From contig JAOTSD010000026.1 of assembly GCA_030247555.1 (NCBI GenBank), positions 1-51,542 of the forward strand: a DNA stretch of 51,542 nucleotides, in the 5' to 3' direction. The DNA comes from Siculibacillus sp. GTDB lineage: Bacteria > Pseudomonadota > Alphaproteobacteria > Rhizobiales > Ancalomicrobiaceae. This document shows, piece after piece, positions 1 through 8,563 of this stretch (the first letter of the stretch is position 1; every line of letters starts with the position of its first letter). The notes under the pieces were generated by a model, which saw nothing but the letters and a program-made list of their open reading frames with translations, did no database searches and was not told the DNA's origin. Position numbers and translations under genes: made by a program.

Positions 1-563
1 GGGCGGGGGCAGGTGGCGCCGGCGGCGAGGAAGGCGGCTTCGGGGGCGAGGATCTCGCGTCGCAGCCGCAGATCGTCGGCGAAACGCAGGTTGGCGTGGC
101 TCCAGGTGTGGTTGGCGATCTCGAAGAGCGGATCGCCGGCCATCTCGGAGAAGCGGGCGGGATGTGTCGCGGCCCAGTGGTCGCCGACGAAGAGCGTCGC
201 CGGGATCCGGCGGCGGCGCAACTCCTCGACGATGGCGCCGTCGTAGCCGGCGATCTCGCCGGAGGTCTCGCAGAAGTCGAAGGTGAGCGCCACGAGCTTC
301 ATCCCCGGGGGAAGTTCGACCCGGCGGATCGAGCCGCGCAACCCCGGAGCGAGCGGTGCGGCGGCGGGAAGACCTTCGAGCGCCGGCACCGGCGTCGCCG
401 CGGCGGCCGACGAGCGGACGATCGCCTTCTCGGCCGGCGACCAGGGCGCGCCGCAGGCCGGTGCCGGACGGGCGATCTCCGCGGCTTCCGCCCGGCCGGC
501 GGCGGGAAGCGGCGCGGCGAGGAGTGCGGCGGCGAGGACGAGGGTCGTCGAGGGTGGGCGCAT
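1..563 (-). CDS. Polysaccharide deacetylase family protein (partial, C-terminus outside window)
   Basis: An open frame reads leftward from an ATG at 563 off the window edge (187 codons visible). It opens with a signal-peptide-like stretch (MRPPSTTLVLAAALLAAPLPA), so the product is probably exported. Around residues 90-98 it reads VALTFDFCE, the first NodB-homology motif (TFDD-like), and around residue 150 it has HTWSH, the second motif with the two metal-binding histidines. Family members remove N- or O-acetyl groups from polysaccharides or peptidoglycan; the substrate here cannot be told. The remaining catalytic motifs lie outside the window. The gene diverges from the extensin-like gene at 680. 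Confidence 0.85.
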   Translation of the reverse strand, partial: MRPPSTTLVLAAALLAAPLPAAGRAEAAEIARPAPACGAPWSPAEKAIVRSSAAAATPVPALEGLPAAAPLAPGLRGSIRRVELPPGMKLVALTFDFCETSGEIAGYDGAIVEELRRRRIPATLFVGDHWAATHPARFSEMAGDPLFEIANHTWSHANLRFADDLRLRREILAPEAAFLAAGATCPR

Positions 564-679
564 CGCGGGCTTCTCGGGTTCCGGGGAGTCCGTCTCGCGG
601 CGCTTTTCGGCCGATTCGCGGCGAGGGTACACGGTGACGTTAACCGAGCCTTTGCCATTGCGCGCGCATCGTCGAAGCC

Positions 680-1492
680 ATGAAGCGTGTTCTGTATCTC
701 GTCATCGCTTGCACCGTCGCGGGTTCGGTCGGCGGCTGTTCGCTGTTCGGCTCGTGGTGGGGGCCGAAGCGGGCCGCCTGGCGGTCGAAGGCGGAGAACG
801 CCTGCCTGTCCTCCGGCGCGGTGGTGCCGGGGCCGGACGTGCGGCCGATGGGCGAATGGGACGGGCCGGGGGCCTGCGGCGCCGATCGCCCGTTCAAGGT
901 CTCGGCGGTCGGCCGATCGCAGAAGGTGCCGCTCAACAAGACCACCGATCTCAATTGTCCGATGGTGGCGGCCGTCGACGACTGGCTGGAGCGCATCGTC
1001 CAACCGCGGGCGATGGAACAGTTCGGCCAGCCGGTGGTCGGCGTCGAGCACATGGGCAGCTATTCGTGCCGCTCGATCGCCGGTCGCCGGCAGATGTCCG
1101 AACACGCCTACATGAACGCCATCGACGTCTCCGGCTTCAAGCTCGCCGACGGGCGGACCGTCCGGGTGAGAAGCGGGTGGCGCTCGGCCGACGCGTCGGA
1201 GGCGAATTTCCTGCGCGCCGTCGGCGGCGCGGCCTGCGAGCAGTTCACCACGGTGCTCGGTCCGGGCTCGGACGCGGCGCATCAGGACCACCTCCACTTC
1301 GACCTCGCCCGCCATTCCAAGGGGCGGCGGGTCTGCAAGGGCGGTGACGAGCCGGTGCCGGACGGCGGGCGGATGTTCTCCTTCTTCAAGGACCGGTCGG
1401 TGGAGACCACCGGGTCGATCGCGCCGAGGAACGGCGCCGGCGGCGGGGCGCTCGAGGACGGTTGGTTCTCGGAGGACGAGATCGAGGAGTGA
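680..1492 (+). CDS. Extensin-like C-terminal domain lipoprotein
   Basis: This 270-aa protein starts with a short hydrophobic segment ending in a lipobox-like VGGC (Cys20), so it is probably a periplasmic lipoprotein. The body matches the bacterial extensin-like C-terminal family: a histidine and aspartate in SEHAYMNAIDVSGF (His142, Asp149) and a second cluster HQDHLHFD (201-208). That arrangement recalls the zinc site of VanY/M15-type D,D-carboxypeptidases, so a wall-related peptidase role is possible but unproven. Paired cysteines (for example Cys66, Cys93, Cys130, Cys186) suggest disulfides in the periplasm. The tail after about residue 225 is low complexity and acidic. The start has a GAAG upstream. 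Confidence 0.85.
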   Translation: MKRVLYLVIACTVAGSVGGCSLFGSWWGPKRAAWRSKAENACLSSGAVVPGPDVRPMGEWDGPGACGADRPFKVSAVGRSQKVPLNKTTDLNCPMVAAVDDWLERIVQPRAMEQFGQPVVGVEHMGSYSCRSIAGRRQMSEHAYMNAIDVSGFKLADGRTVRVRSGWRSADASEANFLRAVGGAACEQFTTVLGPGSDAAHQDHLHFDLARHSKGRRVCKGGDEPVPDGGRMFSFFKDRSVETTGSIAPRNGAGGGALEDGWFSEDEIEE

Positions 1493-1598
1493 GCGTCGCG
1501 TTCGCCGTGACCGGTGGACGAGGCGACGTCGCCTCTGGACCGTGACGGGTTCCTGCGGGATCCTCGCCGACGTGCCACCGGAGAGGACGCCCCCGATC

Positions 1599-2888
1599 AT
1601 GCAGCGGTTCGAGACCGGCCGGGAGGCCGCCCTGAAGCTCCGGCCCGACGAGCCGGTCTATTGCTTCCGCCCTTCGGTTCTGACGCGCGACGTGAGGACC
1701 TTCGTCGACGCCTTTCCCGGCAAGGTCGCCTATGCGGTCAAGACCAATGGCGAGCCCTTCGTCCTGAAGACGGTGTCGGAGGCGGGCGTCGGTTGTTTCG
1801 ACGTCGCCTCGCGGCGCGAGTTCGAAGCGGTGCGAGCGGTGGCGCCGGGGGCCGAGCAGCTCTACATGCACCCGGTCAAGGCGCTCTCCGCCATCCGTCT
1901 GGCGCTCGAGACCCACGGTATCCGCACGCTGGCGCTCGATCATCCCGACGAATTCGAGAAGATCCGCCTCGTCGTTCAGGCTCTCGATCTCGACCCCGGC
2001 GACATCTCGCTCTTCGTCCGGCTCGCCACCAAGGGGCACGCCGCCTACGAACTCTCCAAGAAGTTCGGCGCCGCGCCGGGCGAGGCGGTCGAACTGCTGC
2101 AACGGGCGGAACGTCACGGGTTCCGGCCGGGGATCTGTTTTCACGTCGGCAGCCAGGTGGAGGACATCGCCACCTACGACACGGCGCTGGCGCTGGCCGC
2201 CCAGGTTCGGCGGCAGGCGGGGGTGAAACTCGTCGGGCTCGACATCGGCGGCGGCTTCCCGGCCCCCTACGGCCGCGACCCGAGGGCGCCCGAGCGACCG
2301 GTACCCGACCCGGCGCGGCTCGTCCGCGACATCGGTGCCGACGTGGCGCGCCACGGTTTCGACGACATCGAACTCGTCGCCGAGCCGGGGCGGGTGATGG
2401 TGGCCCGGTCGCTGTCGGTGATCGTTCGGGTGCTGCTGCGCGACGGCAAGCGCATCCACATCAACGACGGCATCTGGGGGTCGCTCTCCGACAGTTGGAC
2501 CGGCAAGATCACCCTGCCGGCCCGCCTCATCCCCGATCCGGCGAGGCGGCGGCGGCCGGGCGACGCGAGCCGGCTCGACGATTTCCGCATCTGTGGGGTC
2601 ACCTGCGACTCGGTCGACATCCTGTCGCGGCCGTTCTGGCTGCCTTCGACGGTGGATACCGGCGACTTCATCGAGATCGGCCACATCGGCGCCTATTCGC
2701 TGTCGCTCCGCACAACGTTCAACGGCTTCCATCCCGACACGTTCGTCGAGGTCGACCACGCTTTCGAAGACGATCGCGACGGGCTCGAGGGCTTCGCCAC
2801 GGTGGAGACCTGGGGTGAGCCGGAGACCGAGGCGGTGGCGGGCGAGGTGGAGGCGGCGACACCGTCTCCCGGTACCGAGCCGGTGTGA
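1599..2888 (+). CDS. Ornithine/diaminopimelate decarboxylase-family PLP enzyme
   Basis: This 429-aa enzyme is of the fold-III (alanine racemase-like barrel) PLP decarboxylase family. YAVKTN at residues 45-50 holds the Schiff-base lysine Lys48; a glycine-rich phosphate site DIGGG and EPGR (about 263) follow; CDSVDIL near residue 337 supplies the catalytic Cys and Asp of the partner subunit. The CDxxD pattern and length fit ornithine decarboxylase-like proteins better than LysA, so the likely product is putrescine, but lysine or carboxynorspermidine are alternatives. ATG 1599 was chosen because a GGAGAGG lies 12 nt upstream and homology starts there; the frame is open further upstream. The gene converges on a polyamine-type ABC permease gene, which fits polyamine metabolism. 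Confidence 0.85.
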   Translation: MQRFETGREAALKLRPDEPVYCFRPSVLTRDVRTFVDAFPGKVAYAVKTNGEPFVLKTVSEAGVGCFDVASRREFEAVRAVAPGAEQLYMHPVKALSAIRLALETHGIRTLALDHPDEFEKIRLVVQALDLDPGDISLFVRLATKGHAAYELSKKFGAAPGEAVELLQRAERHGFRPGICFHVGSQVEDIATYDTALALAAQVRRQAGVKLVGLDIGGGFPAPYGRDPRAPERPVPDPARLVRDIGADVARHGFDDIELVAEPGRVMVARSLSVIVRVLLRDGKRIHINDGIWGSLSDSWTGKITLPARLIPDPARRRRPGDASRLDDFRICGVTCDSVDILSRPFWLPSTVDTGDFIEIGHIGAYSLSLRTTFNGFHPDTFVEVDHAFEDDRDGLEGFATVETWGEPETEAVAGEVEAATPSPGTEPV

Positions 2889-2966
2889 CACCGGGTTCGG
2901 CGGATCGTCCCGCCGGTGCGGGGGGCGACGTCGACGCTCCGGATCCGAATTCGATGGCCGGCCGGT

Positions 2967-4760
2967 TCAGACGGGCGAGCCGCGGCGATGCGCGTCGATC
3001 CGGCGGAGCCGACGTCGCTGGCCGAGCCAGAGCGCCGCTACGGCGACGATCGCCGCCACCTCGACGGCGCCGAGCGCGTCGAGGGCGGGCGAGGGACCGA
3101 AGCGGAGCCGTTCGGCGACCACGGTGGCCAGGGTCCGCTGCGCACCGACGACGAAGGCCGCGGCGTCGTGATCGCGGAAGGACAGGACGAAGGCGACGAG
3201 CCCCGCCACCGCCGCGGCCGGCGCCAGATGCGGGGCGAGGATGCGACGCAGCACCAGCCCGCGCGAGGCGCCGAGGTCGCGCGCGGCCTGCTCGACCGCC
3301 GGGTCGAGGCGGGCGAGCCGGACGAGAAAGAGCACCATCGCCGCGGCCGCGACGGCGCCGGTCTCGGCGACGACGACGAGGGGCGGGCCTCCGGTGAGCC
3401 CGAGCCGGTGCCCGAGGATCGACGTCGACAGGCCGAGGACGAGGCCGGGGGCGAGGAGCGGGGATACCAAGAGGGCGAAGAGGAGTGTGGCGCCGCGGCC
3501 TTCGCGACGATGGAGCGCCAGCGCGCCGGCGAGCCCGAGCGGCAGCGCCACCGCCGTCACCGCGAGACCTACGACGAGCGAGCCGAGGAGCCCGCGCCCC
3601 AGCCGATCGTCACCGAGGAGCGCCATGACGGCGGGTCCGCCGAATCCGGTCGGCGATACCGGGAACGGCGCCACCGTCACCACTGCCGGCGCGAGGGTGA
3701 AGGCGAGGAAGAGCGCGAGATACGGCTTCGGCACCATGCCCGCCCCGGCGCCGCTTCCCGAGTGGCCGGCCACGGGGGGGGCGAAGAGGTGGCGCCGACC
3801 GACACCGAAGATCCGCAGGACGGCGATGGTGCCGAGGAGGCAGGCGGCGAGCAGCACGACCGCGTGGGCGGTGCCGAGGTTCCAATCGTCGGAGCGGAAG
3901 ATCTGCCGCCAGACCAGCGTCGGGAGCCGGGCGTCGAGCCGATCGCGGTCGACGACGAGCGGTGTCGCCAGCGCGCCGACGGTGAGGGCGAAGGTCGCCG
4001 CCGCGCCGATCGCCAGACCCGGGAGGGCGTGCGGGGCGACGATGCTGGCATGGATGCGCGACGGCGCCGCGCCGAGGTCGCGGGCGGCCTCGATCAACCG
4101 AGGATCGAGGCGGCGCAACACGAGGTGGAGCGCCAGCAGCATGAGCGGCGATTGAGCGTGGAGAAGCGCCACGAAGGCGACGCCGGACGTCCCGACGAGG
4201 TCGATCACCGGGGCGAGGATCGTCCCCCAGGCGCGGGCGCCGAGCAGGGCGTCGAGGCCGTGGGGGGCGATCGCCGCGACGAGGAGCAGGATGCCGCGCT
4301 CCCGTGGCAGGGCGAGCGCCGTCGCCCAGGCGACCGGATAGCACAGGATCGCCGACAGCGCGGCGATCGCCATCGCGATCGCGAGACCGCGCCACAGCGC
4401 CGCCATGGCCGGAGCGTCGACCCGGGCGAAGTTGGCGAAACCGACGGTGTCGCGCGGTGCGCCGTCGTGGTCGGCGAGGCGTCGGGCGCGATCGGCGAAG
4501 AGGCGGATGCGCCGGTCGATCTCGGCGCGGCGCTCGGGATCGACCGTGCGCTCCCATTGATCGCGCGCCGCCTCGACGGCGCCGGCGAGGTGGGCGATCT
4601 CGTCGCGAATCTCGATCGGTGTCGCCTCCACCGAAGTCAGCGAACGTGCGACCAGCCCGGTGAGTGGGGCGATGACGAGGCCGATCGCCCACACCGCGGT
4701 GAGGAGCCAGACCACCGGCCCGAGCCGCGGACGGTGGTGGTGCGGGGCGTCGCTCATCAT
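2967..4760 (-). CDS. Fused two-domain ABC transporter permease (PotB-PotC-like)
   Basis: This 597-aa inner-membrane protein contains two complete binding-protein-dependent permease domains in one chain. Each half carries an EAA-loop: EAARDLGAAPSRIHASIVAP in the first and EQAARDLGASRGLVLRRILAP in the second; these loops contact the ATPase. A charged periplasmic insertion after the first membrane helix resembles PotB. PotB and PotC are normally separate proteins of about 275 residues. The ATG at 4760 overlaps the stop of the upstream ATPase gene (ATGATGA), so the two are translationally coupled. No periplasmic binding-protein gene lies beside it. Substrate assignment (polyamine, iron or another small solute) rests on general resemblance only. 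Confidence 0.8.
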   Translation of the reverse strand: MMSDAPHHHRPRLGPVVWLLTAVWAIGLVIAPLTGLVARSLTSVEATPIEIRDEIAHLAGAVEAARDQWERTVDPERRAEIDRRIRLFADRARRLADHDGAPRDTVGFANFARVDAPAMAALWRGLAIAMAIAALSAILCYPVAWATALALPRERGILLLVAAIAPHGLDALLGARAWGTILAPVIDLVGTSGVAFVALLHAQSPLMLLALHLVLRRLDPRLIEAARDLGAAPSRIHASIVAPHALPGLAIGAAATFALTVGALATPLVVDRDRLDARLPTLVWRQIFRSDDWNLGTAHAVVLLAACLLGTIAVLRIFGVGRRHLFAPPVAGHSGSGAGAGMVPKPYLALFLAFTLAPAVVTVAPFPVSPTGFGGPAVMALLGDDRLGRGLLGSLVVGLAVTAVALPLGLAGALALHRREGRGATLLFALLVSPLLAPGLVLGLSTSILGHRLGLTGGPPLVVVAETGAVAAAAMVLFLVRLARLDPAVEQAARDLGASRGLVLRRILAPHLAPAAAVAGLVAFVLSFRDHDAAAFVVGAQRTLATVVAERLRFGPSPALDALGAVEVAAIVAVAALWLGQRRRLRRIDAHRRGSPV

Positions 4761-5875
4761 CGGTGCGCCCCCGGAGACTCCGTCCTCGGGAAGACGAGAA
4801 CGTCGTCGGCGTCGAAGCCGATGGCGTGGAGACCCGGCGGCAACTCGTCGCGCAGGCCATGGTTCGGCCGGTGCACGATCAGCCGCACGCCGCCGATGAC
4901 GAAATCGAGGGCGATGATCCCACCCTCGAGGGTGCGGCCGACGAGTTCGCCGCGCAGCCGGTTGGGGAACCGAGGCGCCCCGCCGTCGGTCGCCGCGACC
5001 GAGCCGTCGTCGGGGCGCAGCCGTTCGGGGCGGATCATCACCTCGACCGGATCGGCGACGGCGACGGCTGCGGTCGCCCCGGCGAGGAGGCGACCGAGGG
5101 GGGTCTCCACCACCAGACGGTCGCGGTCGATCTCGACGACACGGCCGGGGAGAGCGTTCACCTCGCCGACGAAGCGGGCGACGAAGGCGGTGGCCGGCCG
5201 GGAAAGGAGCCGGTCGGGTGTGTCGATCTGCTCGATGCGGCCGGCGTTCATCACCGCCGCCCGGTCGGCGAGCGACAGCGCTTCGACGCGGTCGTGGGTG
5301 GCGAGGAGGAAGGTGATGCCGGTGTCGCGCTGGAGCGCCCTCGTCTCGGCGCACAGGGCTCGGCGCCGGACCGGATCGAGGCCGGCGAAGGGCTCGTCGA
5401 GGAGGAGCACCTCGGGCTCGGCGGCGAGAGCGCGGGCGAGGGCGACGCGCCGGTGATCGTCGAAAGGCAGATCGGCGGGGCGTCGGTGGCCGACGTCGGC
5501 GAGCCCGACGCGGTCGAGGAGTTCGGCGGCGCGGGCTCGCCGCTGGGGGCGACCGAAGCCGCGCGCTTCGAGCGCGAAGGCGACGTTGTCGGCGACGCTC
5601 AGCGTCGGGAAGAGCGCGAGCGAGGAGAAGATCATCACGGAGGGGCGATGTTCGGGGGCGAGGTCGGTGACGTCGACCCCGCCGATCGAGATGCGGCCGA
5701 GGGTGGGCGCATGGAAGCCGGCGAGGGTGCGCAACAGCGAGGTCTTGCCGGCGCCCGAGGGGCCGAGGAGCGTGAAGAATTCGCCGGCGGCGACGTCGAG
5801 ATCGGTCGGGTGGACGGCGACGGCATCGCCGTGAGTCACCGAGAGGCTCTTCGCTCGCAGATCCCTTCCGTGCAT
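4757..5875 (-). CDS. ABC transporter ATP-binding protein with degenerate signature motif
   Basis: This 372-aa protein has the layout of PotA/FbpC-type ATPases: nucleotide-binding domain (about 1-230) followed by a TOBE-like C-terminal domain. Walker A GPSGAGKT (38-45), Walker B LLLDEP (Asp160, Glu161) and the switch histidine in ATHD (His194) are intact. However, the Q-loop glutamine is Ser84 (IFSSLALFP in place of the usual VFQSYALFP), and the signature LSGGQ is LPFDD (136-140). In a homodimer both sites would be affected. ATG 5875 was preferred to GTG 5878 because GGAG lies 6 nt upstream. It is coupled to the fused permease gene by a 4-nt overlap and may share a transcript with pcs. Confidence 0.85.
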   Translation of the reverse strand: MHGRDLRAKSLSVTHGDAVAVHPTDLDVAAGEFFTLLGPSGAGKTSLLRTLAGFHAPTLGRISIGGVDVTDLAPEHRPSVMIFSSLALFPTLSVADNVAFALEARGFGRPQRRARAAELLDRVGLADVGHRRPADLPFDDHRRVALARALAAEPEVLLLDEPFAGLDPVRRRALCAETRALQRDTGITFLLATHDRVEALSLADRAAVMNAGRIEQIDTPDRLLSRPATAFVARFVGEVNALPGRVVEIDRDRLVVETPLGRLLAGATAAVAVADPVEVMIRPERLRPDDGSVAATDGGAPRFPNRLRGELVGRTLEGGIIALDFVIGGVRLIVHRPNHGLRDELPPGLHAIGFDADDVLVFPRTESPGAHR

Positions 5876-5954
5876 CACCGGCTCCGGTCGAGGATGGGGT
5901 CCGCGCGAGGCGCGATGCGAGGTCGCGGCGCGGCGATCGTCGGATGGCGGCGGA

Positions 5955-6668
5955 TCACTCCGCCCACGGCGAGTGGCGCACCAGCGGCAGGGCGAGGAAA
6001 TAGAGCGCCACCACGGCGAAGCCGGCCTTGATCGGCCAGTCGACGAGGAGGTTCTGGGCGAGGGCGACGCCGGCCAGCGCGAACCACAGCAGGGTGACGG
6101 CGATGGTGACGATGCGCAGCTTCACCACGCGCAGCGGGTGGACGAAGACGACCGGCACGAACATCCCCACCGTGCCGAGGGCGAGCAGGGCGGCCGACAG
6201 GCCCCAGGGCAGGCGCAGCACGAAGAGATAGAGGACGGCGATGTTCCACAGAGCCGGGAAGCCGCGGAACCAGTGGTCCCTGGTCTTCATGTGGGTGTCG
6301 GCGAAATAGAGCGTCGAGGCGAGGGTGACGACGAGGCCGAGCCAGAAGGCGACGGGCGTCGGCATCAGGTCCGATCGCCACAGGGCGATCACCGGCACCA
6401 GCACATAGGTGAGGAAGTCGATGACGAGGTCGAGGACGACGCCGTCGATGCGCGCCGCGGTCTCGTGGACCTTGGCGGCGCGGGCGAGCGTGCCGTCGAT
6501 GCCGTCGATGAAGAGGGCGAGGCCGAGCCAGGCGAAACAGGTGGCGAAGTCGCGCTCGATCGCCGCATAGAGTGCGAGGAGCGCCACCGCACCACCCGAC
6601 GCGGTGAACACGTGGACGGAAAATCCCGCTGCGCGCCGGACCGGTTCCGGCTTGTCGTCGAGCGTCAT
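5955..6668 (-). CDS. pcs: Phosphatidylcholine synthase
   Basis: This 237-aa polytopic membrane protein belongs to the CDP-alcohol phosphotransferase family. The hallmark motif is present: DGIDGTLAR followed, after 11 residues, by DGVVLDLVID (about residues 55-85), which supplies the metal-binding aspartates. The N-terminus (PVRRAAGFSVHVFTASGG) and length match Pcs, which condenses choline with CDP-diacylglycerol to make phosphatidylcholine in the inner membrane. Pcs is typical of Hyphomicrobiales and other host- or plant-associated bacteria, and it needs exogenous choline. The ABC importer genes follow 79 nt downstream on the same strand; choline uptake by that importer is conceivable but not shown. 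Confidence 0.93.
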   Translation of the reverse strand: MTLDDKPEPVRRAAGFSVHVFTASGGAVALLALYAAIERDFATCFAWLGLALFIDGIDGTLARAAKVHETAARIDGVVLDLVIDFLTYVLVPVIALWRSDLMPTPVAFWLGLVVTLASTLYFADTHMKTRDHWFRGFPALWNIAVLYLFVLRLPWGLSAALLALGTVGMFVPVVFVHPLRVVKLRIVTIAVTLLWFALAGVALAQNLLVDWPIKAGFAVVALYFLALPLVRHSPWAE

Positions 6669-6836
6669 ACCGCATCCCTCGGGCGCATCGTGGGGCGCCG
6701 ATCGTGACCGGGGGTGTTCCCCCGTGCTGGACAGCTAGAAAGCACGCATGCGACGATCGAGCAATGTTCGACGTCGCAAGGGTGTCGCGAAAGCGCCGCG
6801 GCGGGTGTGGGTGGATCCAGGCGGGCGAGGGCTCCG

Positions 6837-7640
6837 GTGTCGGCGAAGCGATGGGACGAGCGATCCGGGGCGGTGGGCGAGCGGCTCGACGAGTCGCTCG
6901 GCGAAGCGCTCGAGGAGGCGCGCGAGCTGCGCGCCGGCCTCTGGCAGAACCTCGCCCAGATCGCCGGCTTCGTCGGCGACCTGACCGGGCTCGCACCGCT
7001 GTGGGACCGCATCTCGACCTGGGTCGGCGAACGGGCGGCGGCGCGCGGGCCGGTCGCCTTCACCGTGGCGCTGATCGCGCTCTCCGCCAAGATGGCCAAG
7101 GCCGACGGCATCGTCACGGCGGAGGAGGTCATGACCTTCCGCCGCGTGGTGGAGATCCCCGCCGGCGAGGAGCGCAACGTCGAGCGCCTGTTCGATCTCG
7201 CCCAGCGCGACATCGCCGGCTACGAGGTGCACGCCGCCCGGATCCGCGACCTCGCCAAGGGTGACACGGTCTTCCTCGAGGACGTGCTCGAGGGCCTCTT
7301 CCTCATCGCAGCCGCCGACACCTGGGTGCACGAACGCGAGATGGCCTTCCTCGAACGGGTCGGCGAGATCTTCGGCATCGACGAGCGGCGGTTCGAGGCG
7401 ATCGCCGCGGGCTTCGTCCGCCGGCGCGGCCCCGATCCCTACCGGGTGCTCGGGGTGTCGCGCGAGGCCGAGGACGAGGTGGTGAAGAAGGCGTGGCGCA
7501 GGGCGGTGATGGAGTGTCATCCCGACCGCCACTTCGCCCACGGTCTGCCGGCGGAGGCGATGGCGATCCTCGATGACCGGCTGGCGGCGGTCAACGCCGC
7601 CTGGGAGGCGGTCCGGCTGGAGCGCGGGTTGGCGAAGTGA
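6837..7640 (+). CDS. TerB-like / J-domain protein (DjlA-like)
   Basis: The protein (267 aa from the chosen start) has a TerB-like helical domain in the middle (AKMAKADGIVTAEEV and a second acidic repeat AAADTWVHEREM) and a C-terminal J domain with the invariant HPD (CHPDRHF), about residues 200-265. J domains stimulate DnaK ATPase; DjlA-type proteins usually have an N-terminal membrane helix, and here the N-terminus offers only a weak hydrophobic stretch. The GTG at 6837 was chosen for the GAGG 6 nt upstream and because homology begins after it; the frame stays open upstream to 6714, so the start is uncertain. It is followed by the AmpD-like amidase gene. Confidence 0.82.
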   Translation: MSAKRWDERSGAVGERLDESLGEALEEARELRAGLWQNLAQIAGFVGDLTGLAPLWDRISTWVGERAAARGPVAFTVALIALSAKMAKADGIVTAEEVMTFRRVVEIPAGEERNVERLFDLAQRDIAGYEVHAARIRDLAKGDTVFLEDVLEGLFLIAAADTWVHEREMAFLERVGEIFGIDERRFEAIAAGFVRRRGPDPYRVLGVSREAEDEVVKKAWRRAVMECHPDRHFAHGLPAEAMAILDDRLAAVNAAWEAVRLERGLAK

Positions 7641-7690
7641 GGGGACGTCCGACCGTGGCGGCGGAGGCGTCGGCGGAGTAGACTGACCGC

Positions 7691-8563
7691 ATGACCGAGA
7701 CACCCGAGGCCGAGGCCTTCGAACCGGACACGTCGCTGGTCGACGAGGTACGACCGTCGCCGAACCACGGCGAGAGGCGCGGCCGCTTTCTCCACGCACC
7801 ACCCGACATCCTCTTGCTGCACTACACCAGCATGCCGGACGGCCGCGGCCTCTCGGGCGCCGAACGGGCGATCCGCTGGTTGACCATGCCGGTCTCCGAG
7901 GTCTCGGCCCACTACGTCGTCGACGAGGACGGGCGCATCACCCAGTTGGTGCCGGAACTCAGGCGCGCCTGGCACGCCGGGCGCGGCGCCTGGGGCGAGG
8001 ACGACGACGTCAATTCCGCCTCGATCGGCATCGAGATCGTCAATCCCGGCCACTGGTGGGACATGGCGCTCACGCCGGACCGCGATCCCGATGCACCGGT
8101 CGAGGTGCATCCCGGCTACCGGCCCTTCCCGGAGGCGCAGATCGCGGCGGTGATCGCCCTCGCCCACGACATCGTGGCGCGCAACGGCATTCCCGCCGAC
8201 CGGGTGCTCGCCCATTCCGACATCGCGCCGGGGCGCAAGCGCGATCCCGGCGAACTCTTCCCCTGGGAGAAGCTGGCGAAGGCCGGGGTCGGCCTGTGGG
8301 TCCCGCCGGTCGAGGTGGCCGAGGGACGGGTCCTGGCCGCGGGCGAGACCTCGCCGCTGGTCGCCGCACTGCAGGCGATGCTGCGCTTCTTCGGCTACGG
8401 CCTCGAGGTCACCGGGGTCTTCGACGTCGCCACCACGGCGGTGGTCGAAGCCTTCCAACGCCATTTCCGCCCCTCCCGTGTCGACGGTGTCGCCGATCCG
8501 GGGACTATGGCGACGTTGCGCGCCCTGCTCGAGGCGCGCGAGGCCCGGGAGGCGATCGCATGA
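7691..8563 (+). CDS. N-acetylmuramoyl-L-alanine amidase (AmpD/AmiD type) with peptidoglycan-binding domain
   Basis: This 290-aa protein combines an amidase_2 domain (about 35-195) and a C-terminal peptidoglycan_binding_1 domain (about 215-285). Zinc ligands of the AmpD type are visible: His44 in LLLHYT, His175 in LAHSDIAPG and Asp185 in GRKRDPG, with Lys183 in the place of the catalytic lysine. It cleaves the amide bond between N-acetylmuramic acid and L-alanine. No signal peptide is apparent, which points to cytoplasmic recycling of muropeptides, although the wall-binding domain would suit an exported enzyme. Its stop overlaps the start of the lytic transglycosylase gene (ATGA), indicating co-translation. 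Confidence 0.9.
   Translation: MTETPEAEAFEPDTSLVDEVRPSPNHGERRGRFLHAPPDILLLHYTSMPDGRGLSGAERAIRWLTMPVSEVSAHYVVDEDGRITQLVPELRRAWHAGRGAWGEDDDVNSASIGIEIVNPGHWWDMALTPDRDPDAPVEVHPGYRPFPEAQIAAVIALAHDIVARNGIPADRVLAHSDIAPGRKRDPGELFPWEKLAKAGVGLWVPPVEVAEGRVLAAGETSPLVAALQAMLRFFGYGLEVTGVFDVATTAVVEAFQRHFRPSRVDGVADPGTMATLRALLEAREAREAIA

Noticed and set aside
2916-5456. Very long open frame on the plus strand opposite the ABC transporter genes
   Set aside because: Its translation is dominated by Arg, Glu and Gly without any domain, and it lies opposite two well-supported genes. In DNA this GC-rich, antisense frames stay open by composition; the same holds for many other long frames in the window.
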